From NCBI RefSeq assembly GCF_900497805.2, contig NW_020944311.1, positions 1,577,071 to 1,641,070 of the forward strand: a DNA stretch of 64,000 bases. The letters run 5' to 3'. This DNA is from Vombatus ursinus (Eukaryota > Chordata > Mammalia > Diprotodontia > Vombatidae). The translations under genes and the position numbers were made by a program. Below, piece after piece: positions 1 to 12,900 of the stretch. The first letter of the stretch is position 1; the number at the start of each line of letters is the position of its first letter. The notes under the pieces were generated by a model. The model was not told where the DNA came from. It worked only from the letters and a program-made list of their open reading frames with translations, and did not search any database.

Positions 1-1063
1 GCTACATGGAAAGAATGATGGATATAGAGTCAGGACTTCAGTTCAAATCCCAGCTCTGTCTCTGACGATCAGTGTGACCTTGGACAAGTCACTTAACCTT
101 TCTAGGCCTCAGTTTCTTCATCTGTAAAATGAGGAGTTTGGGCTCCAAAGGCCCTTCCAGCTCTAAATCACTGCTCCAAGGATCCCATGTTGTTTTCCTC
201 CAGTAAAATGTTAGCTGCTTTTGAGGCTAGATGCTGGTTCCTTTTAGTCTTTATATCCTAGAGCTTAGCACAGTGTAGGTGTTTGACAAATGAGTGAGGC
301 CAATGGACCAGCTGACTTCAGAGGTCCCTCCTAGGTCAAGCATCCTATAAACTAGTCCATCCCTCATTTTAGAGAGGAACAACTTGAGGGCCAGGGAAAG
401 CAAGTGACTTACGTAAGGGTGACCCACCTCAGAAGGGGCAGTGCCACAAATTGAGAAACAGCCTGGCCTAATAAATAACAGGTGGAACCTGGAAGACCTG
501 GGTTCAAATTCCACTTCTGACACTAGCTGTGTTACCACAGGTAAGTCATTTCACTTTTTTCTGTCTCAGTTTCTACATCTGTAAAATGGAGATAATATTA
601 CCTCTGTTTTCTACTCACAGGGTTGTTAGAGTTAAATGAAATGATGTATATAAAATGTTTTACAAGCCTTAATGAGCTATGTAAATGTAGCTCATCTTTT
701 CTTCTTCATACAACAAACAGATCAGTATGTACTGTGCTCACTAAAGGAAGTCAGATCTCATCCCTGGAAAAACAAACCTACAAAGGCAACTGTCCTAGGG
801 CATCTCTTAAAGGCAGTTTACAGATCATTGTCTGTAGAGAAATCATTCCAGAAGTCTCTTAATGGCACATGGCAGCAGTAACTGCCCCCAGGTTCTAGTC
901 ATTGTGGTAAATGAATTTGTGCTGACTGTCCTAGTGCACGTTCAGTTTCTTGTTTGGTGTTGATCTTTCTGTTATCTGGGGTGGAAGAAGGTCCTGATAT
1001 CTTCTGTGAAGCTATTCCTGATTGCCATTGGCTGTCATGGTAACTCTGATTTTCATCCCTCAG
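1..1063 (+). other. GLA intron 1 (3' part) with MIR/CORE-SINE copies
   Basis: Three SINE-type remnants: about 1-175 (plus), 330-445 (minus) and 450-700 (plus), each with the CACTTAACCTTTCT / CAGTTTCTTCATCTGTAAAATG type core. 700-1063 holds nothing recognised. No exon 1 of GLA is seen here. Confidence 0.75.
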
Positions 1064-1238
1064 TGAACAGCTCTTCATGCAGATGGCTGACCTTATGGTA
1101 TCGGAAGGCTGGAAGGATGTAGGCTATGAGTATGTCTGCATCGACGACTGTTGGTTGGCCTCCAAACGAGACGAGAATGGTAGGCTCAAGGCAGACCCCA
1201 AACGCTTCCCCAGTGGAATCCGTCACCTGGCAAACTAT
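1064..1238 (+). CDS. GLA: GLA exon 2
   Basis: Acceptor TCCCTCAG at 1063, donor GTAAGT at 1239. It opens in the middle of a Ser codon (phase 2 from exon 1) and encodes [18 protein letters not shown] through the CIDDCW motif to LANY. CIDDCW holds active-site aspartates and a disulfide cysteine. Confidence 0.97.
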
Positions 1239-2270
1239 GTAAGTTCATAGATAAGAAGCCTGCCTCCCATTCAGGGAGGTTGCATTTTATTGGTTTAAAA
1301 AAAAAAAAAGCATGTTGCAAAATAGTCCTTGTGACACTATGAAATACCCAGAAAACATAGATGCTGCTGTTATCTGATCATAGAGAAGAGTTTATCTTCA
1401 TTCCATCAAAGATAGCAGTTTTACAGTAGTCCTTGTGTCTAATCTTTGCCGAAAGCGCTCTATTTGCCAACAGGATAAAGCACCTTGGTCTTTGACATTT
1501 ATTTACAAGTATTTCCTTATCAATGTTTTGTAGATATACTACCAATAGTACAGATCGTAGATTTGGAAATATACTCTCAATTATAGAATGTTAGAAAAAG
1601 AGATTCCTCTCAAGGACATTTTTCAAGGCAAAGATATACTTGTTAGTGATTTTCTTCTTTCTGCTATTAATCTAGTTCCAAACTAAATAACTTTGGTTTC
1701 ACCTGGCTAAAATTGTTTTGGGACAAATCCCACAATTCAGCTAAGGCACATTAGATCAGTGGTGTGAAACTCATAAAGCAGTGGGGGCTACTAAACGCTA
1801 TCTAAGTATCCTTATGATTGCATATTGACTTAGAAAACCTCAAATTAGGGGCAGCTAGGTGGCGCAGTGGGTAGAGTACCAGCCCTGGAGTCAGGAGGAC
1901 CTGAGTTCAAATTCGGCCTTAGACAGATAACACTCACTAGCTGTGTGACTCTGGGCAAGTCACTTAATCCCAGTTGCCCTCACCAAAAAAAAAAAGAAAG
2001 AAAGAAAACCTCAAATTAACTTTATCTATATTTTATTGTATTTGTATTTATTTTGTTAAATATTTTCCGATTACATTTTATTCTGCTTCAGCCATACTCA
2101 GGAATGTTGCGGGCCATAGCTTTGCCTTAGAGGAATAGACCTAAAGGAAGGGGAAAGGGTAGAGGAGGCCACTGATGGGTTCTGTCTCTTCCCACCCAAG
2201 GCACAAGGCTGTCTTTGTTTCAGTCTTTCCCTTCATTGCTTTCTGTGGTGTGTATGTGTGTGTGTGTGTA

Positions 2271-2329
<59 letters not shown>

Positions 2330-5300
2330 GGTACATTCCAAGGGCCTGAAGCTAGGTATTTATCAAGATGTGGGAACTCTCACCTGTGCTGGGTACCCAG
2401 GCAGCTATGGGTACTATGATATCGATGCCAAAACCTTTGCTGACTGGGGAGTGGACCTGCTGAAATTTGACGGATGTAACTCTAAAGATCTGGAAAGTTT
2501 GGTAGAAGGTATGCTTGGGCTCAGAGATTCCACTGAAGTCAGATATCTTGCAACCAAGAGAGCTTGGGTATATTCAGAGCCTGAAGTACTTTCCCCACCC
2601 CCACCTCAGCTCTTATTTTTATCCCTCATATCTCAGACTCTCTTGGCCCCTTCATTCAACAAATCCTCTCTGAGCACCTACTCACCTCCAGGTACATTGG
2701 ACTTACCCAAGCTTCGATATGCCCTGGTAGACAAAAATGTTGGTTTGTGAAATATTAGCAAACTAGAAATAGTTTAATGACTCAACAGTTTCCATTCTCA
2801 CTGGAAAAAAGTCCCAAAGCAGTAGAGAGGAGGAGTGGCTAGTATTCAGTCATTTTCATTTGAGGTGGGTTTGGGGGGTGGGAGGTTGTTTTTTGGTTTT
2901 GTTTGAGGATTTTTAGGGGGCAGGCAGAGAGAAATAGTTCTGTGTGTTTAGATTAGTTTGGAGGAAACTTCCTTCCCTGAACTCTGTCTTGGAAAATTAC
3001 ATTAGGTACAGGAGTTAACCAGCATGGCTGACTCCATGTCACACAGTGAGTGTCAGAAGCATTTAAATCCTGGTCTTGACTCCCAAGTCCAGCACTATCC
3101 ACTACCCCAATAGTGTCAAACTCAGATAGAAACCCTAAACCATACATAGTGACTTAGAAAACCACATACTAACATTATCTATGTTCTATTGTATTTTTTA
3201 AATTTGTTTTGTTAAATATTGCCCACATTTTAATGGTAGGGGTCCCACTCAGTGTTGTAGGCCATATATGTGCTTGACATCTGTGTGCCATATGACCCTG
3301 CCTCTTAATATTCCTCTCCCCTGCTATCACTAATTTTGAATCACTATCCCTTCACAGAAGAAAGGGAAAGGTAGAGGACACCAAATGATCACAGGAGTAA
3401 GGAAAAAAAAAAAGAAGTTGAGGTGATGTGCTCCAATGATGAGAAGACTGGATTTGGAACCAGATGACCTGGTTCAAATCCCAGCTCTGCTCCTTACGAC
3501 CTAGGGGACCTGAGGGCAAGCCACTTAACATCTGCCACTATAAAATGAATGGATTGAATTTGATCTCTGTGAATGTTTCCAACTCTTAGCCCTCTAGCAT
3601 CCTCTGAATTTTGTGGTGGCACGGTGGGTGGAATGCTGGGCCTGAAGTTAGGAAGACTTGAGTTGAAATCCAGCCTCCCGATACTTACTAGCTAGGTGAC
3701 CCTGGGCAAGTTATTTCACCTCGGTCTGCCCCAGTTAACTGTAAAATGGAGATAATAAGAGCACCTCCCCCCCCCCAGGGCCCTGGTGAAGATTAGATGA
3801 GATCATATTTGTAAAGCACTTTTCAACCTTAAAGCACTATGTAAATTCGAGTCTCTAGAAATAGTTTTCCTTACTTCCTCCTCTAATTACGCTGCTGCTC
3901 AGTCAGGAGAAGCTATTTTGGAGGAATCTTTTTTTTTTTTAAAGGCAATTGGGGTTAAGTGACTTGCCCAGGGTCACACAGCTAGTAAGTGTCAAGTGTT
4001 TGGTCTGAGGCTGGATTTGAACTCAGGTCCTCCTGACTTCAGGGCCAGTGCTTTATCCACTGCACCCCCTAGCTGCCCCTAGGAGAAGCTAGTTAGAAGT
4101 AAGTCAGGTCCCAGGCTTTCTCCTGCGTCTGCTTGCTGGTGCTCCCAAATCTGACCAAGGAGCCTTACTTTTGTCCGAGAATTCCCCCTTGATGGGATCC
4201 ATCCAAGTTGAGAAGTGGCCTTTTCTGCCTCTTACCAGTGCTCTTCTTTTACAGGCTATAAGTACATGTCCTTTGCCCTAAACAAAACTGGCCGGAGCAT
4301 TCTTTATTCCTGTGAGTGGCCCCTGTATACAAGGCACTTCCAGGAGGTAAGCCAGCTTCCAGAAGTCTTGTCCTGGACTTGACCAGTAGTATGTCCAGTT
4401 CTTCCGGACACCTCCTGTGCAAAGCACCCCCGACGGCTTGTTTCTGTTAAGATGCTCTTAGGCCACGTCCTGGCAGAAAGCTTGACTCTTCATGGGCCTG
4501 CTGCTGGACCTCGTTTGTAAATTCCCCACTTACACATTGAGGCTGGGTGGGTGCTGCTCACAGCACAGACAGGAGCTACTCGGCTCTCCCTTGTAAGTTC
4601 CTAGCTACTCATCTGTATCTTATTTAAAGTGTATTAGAGTGAGGTGGGACCCCTGGCTGCCCTGAGAAGGGCCTGTGTCTGATCATGGCCCTAATTTCAC
4701 CCTGGCCAAGCTTGATTAAGCAAATGGTAGTTGTCAGTAAGGCCAAAAGCATGAGGTAGTTAAAAGTAATAAACTGGAAGTCTTTAGCCACCAATGGGCA
4801 GTCTTGCCCAGAATTGAGTGGAATCCTAGTTTAGACCTGGTATCCCAACTTGGCCGTTATGATGGTAGGAGTTATTGAGAGCAAAAAGCTGACTTCTTCC
4901 GGTACACAATAGTCACATGACATCCCTACTATCTACGATTATTGTCTTCTTTTCCCTCTCCTGCATGTCCCCCCCCCCATCATGCTTTACTCAAGAATCA
5001 TTAATTAAATTGTTATTGGCCTCCTAGCCCAATTACACAGAAATTAGACAGTACTGTAACCACTGGAGGAACTATGGTGATATCTTCGATTCCTGGAGTA
5101 GTGTGAAGAGTATTCTGGCCTGGACTGCTTCTAAGCAAGAGAGCCTTGTTCCTGCTGCTGGACCAGGGGGATGGAATGATCCTGACATGGTAAGCACACG
5201 AGACCACGAGGCGTGGAAGTCACTACATGGAGTACTTGGAGCGTAACTGAGTCATGTGGCATCCCGGGGTTGATAAAGTGCTCTCATCACAAATACTGGG

Positions 5301-6378
5301 GGATGTGGGCGGCATATTACTTCACGTGGTGCTGGAGTCATACATAATCTCAGATTTGGAAGGATCTGTAGGTGATCCGTGTAGGCTAACCCCTACCGAA
5401 AACAGTCAGGCCAATTGGAAGCTTTAGGTGGCTGAACACTGCTTTTCCGCCCCTGTCAATCTCACCAAGAATCAGACGTGGTTTTCACTTATTTCTGTAA
5501 CATTTTTGTCTCAGTTAGTGATCGGCAACTTTGGACTCAGCTGGGATCAACAGGTGACTCAGATGGTGCTCTGGGCTATCATGGCAGCCCCGCTCTTTAT
5601 GTCTAATGACCTCCGACACATCAGTCCCCAATCCAAGTCCCTGCTGCAGAATGAAGATGTGATTGCCATCAACCAGGATCCTTTGGGCAAGCAGGGCTAC
5701 CGGCTGAGGAAGGTACATAGCAAGATGGTGGCCCGTGGGAGAAAATGGGACTGAGGAATTTCAGAAAGGGCACTTCCACTGACAGTTTTTCAAGGTTGTC
5801 ACTAAGTGAGAAATCCATTCGTTTTACAGATATTAGAGGTATGCACTTTATAGAAGCAATGGCACTACACTCATGCCCTGCCCTAGACAGTGGCTTTTCT
5901 CTTTGGCCCTTATCTGCACATATTGAATAGCAGTTGCAGACCTTTAGAATCCCAATGAATGACCTGTCAAACTTGTTTTGACAGCTTCAGAGCGAGATAA
6001 GGTGGCTACAGCTTCTACTCCTAACACTGTAGGACTACATTTATGGCTACGAGTAATTGCCTCCTAATGCTGAAACTGTCTTTGTTTTGCTAGGACGAGG
6101 ACTTTGAAGTATGGGAACGGCCCCTGTCAAATTTAGCCTGGGCCGTGGCTGTGTTTAACCAGAAAGAGATTGGGGGACCTCAGAATTATGCTTTTTCCAC
6201 TGCTGCCTTGGGTGAGGGACTAGGGTGTGCCCCAGCCTGCCTCATCACACAAATCCTTCCTGTTAAAGAAGAGCTGGGACTTTACGAATGGACATCTCAA
6301 TTGAAGGTTCGAGTAAACCCCACAGGCACGGTCCTACTGAAGTTACAGACTTTCCAGCAACACAAAAGTTTCCATTAA
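1064..6378 (+). CDS. GLA: Alpha-galactosidase A, exons 2-7 (5' partial)
   Basis: Lysosomal glycoside hydrolase (GH27) that removes terminal alpha-galactose from globotriaosylceramide and related glycolipids. Coding exons are 1064-1238, 2331-2508, 4255-4346, 5028-5189, 5515-5712 and 6094-6378. The first five are 175, 178, 92, 162 and 198 bp, the same as the human exons, and all are flanked by AG/GT. Exon 1 (signal peptide and first ~64 residues) is outside the window. Seen: the nucleophile motif LLKFDGC in exon 3, the acid/base motif GGWNDPDM at the end of exon 5, and CEWPLY in exon 4. The Glu and Leu of CEWPLY are what separates GLA from the paralogue NAGA. If exon 1 has the human length, the protein is 427 residues (human 429). 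The neighbour RPL36A is convergent. Nothing is broken. Confidence 0.97.
1757..2130 (+). mobile_element. hAT-type non-autonomous DNA transposon, split by a SINE
   Basis: Starts CAGTGGTGTGAAACTC and shares its interior (TGACTTAGAAAACC, TTTATTTTGTTAAATATT) with copies at 3108-3292 and 25659-25858. CAGTGGTGTCAAACTC-type ends are hAT-like. A WSINE sits inside it. Confidence 0.65.
1848..2002 (+). mobile_element. WSINE1-like SINE with perfect 16-bp target-site duplication
   Basis: Full tRNA-type body GGGGCAGCTAGGTGGCGCAG through CAAGTCACTTAATCCCAG, then an A-rich tail. The duplication AGAAAACCTCAAATTA is at 1832-1847 and 2003-2018, showing insertion into the older hAT copy. Confidence 0.92.
2250..2327 (+). 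repeat. Compound microsatellite (TG)n(TCTG)n(TC)n
   Basis: TG repeats, then TCTG, then about 20 TC units running straight into the CTCTTCCAG acceptor of GLA exon 3. Confidence 0.95.
2331..2508 (+). CDS. GLA: GLA exon 3 (nucleophile Asp)
   Basis: Acceptor CTCTTCCAG ends at 2330; donor GTATGC starts at 2509. It encodes [15 protein letters not shown] through LLKFDGC, whose Asp is the catalytic nucleophile (human D170). The human N-glycosylation sequon in GNKTC reads GTLTC here, so that site is lost. The polypyrimidine tract is a CT microsatellite. Confidence 0.97.
3108..3292 (+). mobile_element. hAT-type non-autonomous DNA transposon
   Basis: Starts CAATAGTGTCAAACTC and ends CTTGACATCTG; interior like the copies at 1757 and 25659. 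Both ends keep the TGTCAAAC/GTTTGACA inverted repeat in part. Confidence 0.65.
3415..3855 (+). mobile_element. Two adjacent MIR/CORE-SINE copies
   Basis: About 3,415-3,600 and 3,605-3,850, both plus strand, each with TTCAAATCC-type box B and the CTGTAAAATG core. The second ends in the TGTAAAGCACTTTTCAACC tail. Confidence 0.75.
3929..4080 (-). mobile_element. WSINE1-like SINE, minus strand
   Basis: Poly-T, then the complement of the SINE ending CTAGCTGCCCCT. AGGAGAAGCTA occurs at 3905-3915 and 4081-4091 and is the probable target-site duplication. Confidence 0.88.
4255..4346 (+). CDS. GLA: GLA exon 4
   Basis: 92 bp between TTTTACAG and GTAAGC. It encodes [14 protein letters not shown], which keeps the NKT sequon equivalent to human N192, then the substrate-recognition stretch CEWPLY. 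Confidence 0.96.
5028..5189 (+). CDS. GLA: GLA exon 5 (acid/base Asp)
   Basis: 162 bp between CTCCTAG and GTAAGC. It starts with [13 protein letters not shown], which retains the sequon equivalent to human N215, and ends with [11 protein letters not shown], which contains the acid/base aspartate (human D231). Confidence 0.97.
5515..5712 (+). CDS. GLA: GLA exon 6
   Basis: 198 bp between TTGTCTCAG and GTACAT. It encodes [29 protein letters not shown] and [15 protein letters not shown], the end of the TIM barrel and its dimer contacts. Very close to human. Confidence 0.97.
6094..6378 (+). CDS. GLA: GLA exon 7, C-terminal beta domain and stop
   Basis: Acceptor TTTTGCTAG ends at 6093; stop TAA at 6376-6378. 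It encodes the antiparallel beta domain ([19 protein letters not shown] ... LYEWTSQLK ... NPTGTVLL). The last ~12 residues (after [10 protein letters not shown]) do not resemble human, as expected for the disordered tail. Candidate poly(A) signals are ATTAAA at 6582-6587 and AATAAA at 6996-7001, so unlike the human gene a real 3' UTR is possible. Confidence 0.95.
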   Translation, partial: DEDFEVWERPLSNLAWAVAVFNQKEIGGPQNYAFSTAALGEGLGCAPACLITQILPVKEELGLYEWTSQLKVRVNPTGTVLLKLQTFQQHKSFH

Positions 6379-7721
6379 TACTAACCAGGATAACTTTGTT
6401 TCCTGCTACCCCACTTCTAATGACTTGGATCATTCCATTTCCAGTAATGTCACTTCTGATGAATTAATTTCCGTTACTGTCAGACAACTTATAATTTATA
6501 ACGTCTTTAAAATCACCTTTTATGATTTCTTCCCTTCTGGCACAACAATGAAGTATGGGCTCCTTTCATTTGCTGCTGGGCATTAAACTATTTTACTCCT
6601 TAAAAAGCTCCCTCTAGGCCACTTATGATCCTTTTAATGATTTGTAAATAACCTACCCCCCCCCCAACTATAAATCTAGAGCAGCATCCCAGTTCTAAGG
6701 TCTAAATGTGTGATTTGCAATCCAACTACCCCCCAGGGCAAGTATGGGGGAGTACTCTCAAGGTGACGTGACAGTTTCCTTCTTTCTCTCCCCCCACCCC
6801 CAAAGCATAGTTCCCCCTCAACAAAAGAGTCTGGCAAACACTATTAGGAAGACTCAACATTTATTAAGCACCTTTAGTGTGAAAGGCACGATGCTGGCAC
6901 CGTGCCAAGATACAAAAATCGACACAGACAAACATTCTGCCCTCAAGAGGGCTTAAAGCCTAACATGGGTTTATGTAATACAAAAAACGATGTAAAATAA
7001 AGAAACAATGACCTCCATTCTTTACTGTTCCAAGTCTTGACCAGCTGTCATTCCCACCCACCCCTACACATAACTAATATCAGTTTTCAATTAACAGGCC
7101 ATCCCTTTAATGATCAGATTATTTCAGTCACTATTAGTTCTCCATAGAGGATTAATTCAACCCAAATAGATATGGGAAGTCACTTAACACTTTGAAAACA
7201 AGGTACAAATGAGTTTTCAATTAATAGGCCATCCTTTTAATGACCAGGCAATTCAATCATTAGTTCTCTACAAAGAACCCTAACCCAAATAGATATGGGA
7301 ACCCACTTTGTTAATGTTTTGAAAACAAGGCAATCCCTGAAGGTGATGAATTGGATTTGCTGAAAGCCTATAAAATTGGGGCTAGCTATCCTTATCTTTA
7401 TTACTTTGTATCCCTAATTTGCCTGGGAATCCAGGCTATCAGTAACTATTTTAGCCATAGTGCTAATAACCAAGGACCCTAGGCCCCCCCCCCCCCAGAA
7501 ATGTCCAGCTGGGCTTTCTCTCCACAATACAAATCTCATTAAGTAGATGATTAAAGTTACAACACTCAGCCACATCCTCAAGAACTTTTCCTACGTGGGG
7601 AAAAGCTTCACATAGTATGAGACTTGGTTTTACTCAAGCCTCTTCCTTTCCAAGACAGAAAACACAAAACCAAGGAATGGAATGGAATGGTTTTTTCCTA
7701 TTAAGACGAAAACAATGAAAC
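6379..7721. other. Convergent GLA / RPL36A interval
   Basis: About 1.3 kb between two stop codons that face each other. It holds an L2 3'-end fragment on the minus strand (about 6,850-6,960), AATAAA for GLA at 6996-7001, AATAAA for RPL36A (minus) at 7402-7397 and two similar short stretches near 7,080-7,190 and 7,210-7,320 (CAGTTTTCAATTAA / GAGTTTTCAATTAA ... AGGCCATCC), a local direct duplication. Confidence 0.65.
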
Positions 7722-9373
<1,652 letters not shown>

Positions 9374-9376
<3 letters not shown>

Positions 9377-9408
9377 GGCTGCCGCAGCGTCGTCATCCGA
9401 AAAAAAGG
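9374..9408 (-). CDS. RPL36A: RPL36A exon 1 with TOP-type start, ATG at the splice junction
   Basis: On the minus strand a C followed by a run of pyrimidines (CCTTTTTTTC from about 9408) is the TOP motif typical of ribosomal protein mRNAs. A 5' UTR of about 32 bases follows, then ATG at 9376-9374 directly before the donor GTGGGC. The start codon is thus the only coding part of exon 1, as in the human gene. The exact start site is inferred from the TOP motif. Confidence 0.82.
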
Positions 9409-9990
9409 CGACGTGGCCGGAAGTGGAGGTATAAAGAGGCTGCGGGCCGCATGGCCTCACGGGAGACGCCCTACGAGTCCAATGGGGGGGGGCGGAAGCT
9501 GCACCATGCCGCCCTCTGGCGGTCCAGGCCGAAATTGCGGCTCTGCATTGCGCAGAACGCCATGACAGGTGAGGAGACAAAGACTGGGTAGACAAAAGGG
9601 CAACGGGAATGTGCTGGGCAGAGGACGCTGGGGACTCACCGAAGGGCTGCGCTGCGCTTCCGACTGGGCTTCGCTGATGTCCAGGCCCCTGGGATCCCTC
9701 GGCCGAGCGCTCACAAGGGAGCGCTCGGCCGAGGACGACGACGAGCTAAAGAACACGACCGACTTCGAAGGATGACGGCTGAAGACTGCGGCTTGCCTGA
9801 AAAGGTGGCTCATGCGCATGCCCTGACGTCAGAGGGAAGGGCTGCACGAGAGGCCCGCCCCTGACGCGCACTGTCTAGTAGGAGGGGCCTCGTCCCTTTT
9901 CCCCTGGCCCGCCCCCTCCCCTTCACCCCGCCCCCTAGCCCTCGCCCCGCCCCTTCTCCCACCTCCCCCACTCCGGGGCCTCGCCGGACA

Positions 9991-12900
9991 GACGCCTTAA
10001 CAGCATTTAGATAAGACTAGATCCTTAGGAAGTGATGTTTTTGCATGACTTCTCCAAGTTCCCTGCCAGCTCTAAACCATGATCAACCCCCTCCTATGAC
10101 AAATGAGTAAACTGAGGCCCACAGAAAGAAAAGCACTTGTCCAAAGTCACAGAGCTAGTAAAGACCAGGCCCTCTGACCCCAAGTCCAGTTGAAAGGATT
10201 CTAGATATCCCTGGTTTTACAGTTGAGGAAACTACCGTCTCAGAACTCTTCTCCAAGGAAAACTGTGTCTCTACCATAGCTTAAGGGTCTTCCTGCTCCT
10301 TCCTGCAAATTGTTGCTGGTCAGTCATTTCAGTTGCATCTGACTCTTTGTGACCCCATTTGGGGTTTTCTTGGCAGAGATGCACTGGAGAGGTTTGCTGT
10401 TTCCTTCTCCAGCTTATTTAACAGGTGAGGAAACTGAGGCAAACAGGGTGAAGTGACTTACCCAGGGTCACACAGCTAGGAAATGTCTGCACCAGATTTG
10501 AAGTCTGGTCTTCCTGACCACAGGCCCACCTAGCTGCCCTTCCTGCAAATTATCATCACTATTATAATATACACAGTCCATCATTTGCCACACACTCAAA
10601 GCCTTTCCAACTTGGTAGGGCTTGTCAGAGCTTGACGTGATTGGCAGCTTGCAGACGCAGTGCTGACAAAGCCCCAGTCCCCTCTGTGGCATGATGAGGC
10701 ATCAAATACATAGGGTCCTAGGGATGAGATGCAGAGCTGGAAGGGGTCTTAGAGATCATCTAGTCAAAACTCATTTCACAGAAAAGGGATCTGAGACCCA
10801 GGGAGGTCAAACAAACTTGCTCAAGGTCACATAGATAGGAAGTAGCAAAGCTGAGATTTGCACTCTGACACCAATTCCAGTTTTCTTTCCACTAGGGTGG
10901 GGGATAATTACTATTATAAGACATTATTTATTCATTATTCTGAAGTGCACAATGCCATGTTGAGCCAACCAAATGAAAGCTAATGTCTGAGGACTTTGGG
11001 CAATAAGTATATGGAGTCAGAGGCCTTGGGATCAAATCTTGACCTGACCCCTTACTACTTCCACGACCTTGGGTAAATCACCCTCCCTGGGCCTCCATTT
11101 CTCTATCTGTAAAATGAAGGAGTTAGACTATACAATTAACAGGGGCCCTCCTAGCCCTAAATCCTGTGTTCCCTGGGATTGCTCACGAGGAGTGGCCCTC
11201 CTCTTCCTTGGTCTAGTACAGAAGGATCTGAAGGTCACAAGACCTTTTTTTTTTTTTTTCCCCTCAATAGGATGCTGCTGAAATACCCAATTGATAGGAT
11301 TAGCCAGGATGGTGGTCACTTCCATTTCATTCCTCAGGCTTTTGGCTAACTACCGGAATTTATGGAATTGGTTTTGTAAGAGTAAATAAATGAGATCCCT
11401 CCAGTTCATGGTTGTCCTGATTTCGTGGAGCATCTGTAAGCTGCAAATCGCCCCCATTCAAGAGAAAGTCCCCATTACCTTTTCCCCCTGTCTCCCCATA
11501 AAGCTGAAAGCTAGCACCCACTAACCCAACAGAATATCCCAGGAGCCAAACGTCTATTTGGCCTTGCTCCCATGTTGTGGCTGCTTCAAGTTTAATGTGA
11601 AGAAATCCAGCAACACAACAGACAAACCAATCTCTGGCACCGTGTCTAGAAAACACGGACAATGGATGGGACCGGGAAACAAAAGTTGAACTTCCCAAAC
11701 CTTTATCTAATTAGATGCATCGTTACTGAGATAAGTATTTTACTTATTACATTTGACATTGTGGAATTCAGGGGACACAAGTATGGAGCAGACTTCTGAA
11801 GCTCCGAGCTGAAATACAATTTCTGCTGCTTACTGGCTACATAGCCAGTTTCCTCAACTGTAAAATGAGTATAATAAATGCGCGCTGTTGTAACTACACT
11901 GACTCTTTGCAAACTTTAAAGCACCATATAAAGGTTAGTTATTTTTACTTTTCTGTCCACCTTGAGCAAATGTGAGAATTAACCAGGCCGATACTTGACC
12001 AACAAAAAGGCTTTAAAAAAAAATACGTACCCAGTTAAGACAACTTTGTTGCTTTGAGAATCTTGACAGGCATAAGAAGGTTTCAGAGACACTAGGGACT
12101 GAGGCACAACCAAGAGTTAGTTAGTCAGTCAGTAGACATTAGAACTCAGATCAGTCCAGCGACCAGTCTTGGCTCCCAAGGCCTAAGGCTGGCAAAACAC
12201 TTCACTTCCTTTGATCCTCACAACGGTCCTGAAAGGTAGATGCTATTATCATCCCCATGGTAGATAGAGCTAAGGAAACCAAAGTGACTTGCTAAGGGTC
12301 ACATGACTGGTAAGTGAGGCAGATTTGGAACCCAGTGAAACAGACTTCTGTCCTCTTAGCAGAGAGGTGGTAGTTTATGGATGTAGAACGAGGCATATGT
12401 TGTGAGACATGGTCGATGTCTATTATTTCACTCAGCTATCTGGAGGTCTGGAGAGAAGTTGGGGCATGGGGGAAGGCCATAGGTGACAGCAATGTAAATA
12501 AAGGCATCAATGAGACATTTAAACATTTTAAATAATCTTAATAATTTGATAACTTGCAATGGAACCTAGGAAGGTCATCTGCATGAGGCACCTGAGACTG
12601 AGTTCGGGCAACTAAGGGTGTGCTGGTGGGGTGAGGATGGCAAGTATTGTAGTGGGACGCCCGAAGCTTGATGTCCTCACCATCTGTGGCCCGGTGCTAT
12701 AATTCCTGAGATAACATGTGCCAACACAAACTGTATTTCCTGGGAGAATCTGTGGGAGAAATGTGCTTCCTGGACTGACTAAAGGAAGTCATTCCTTTTC
12801 ACACTGAGTGGGAGAACAGCAGGCCAGCGGTAGCAGTGGGGCTCAGCCCCAGAGCCAGTTGGCAATAACACCCTGGTTTTTTCCTGAGTGGCCCGGAGGA

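Noticed and set aside
2175-2750. Long plus-strand frame spanning GLA exon 3
   Set aside because: It reads through the microsatellite and past the GTATGC donor; only 2331-2508 is exon.
9457-9819. Open frames in the RPL36A promoter, considered as a divergent gene
   Set aside because: No similarity to a known protein, no splice support, and GC-rich DNA gives long frames by chance.
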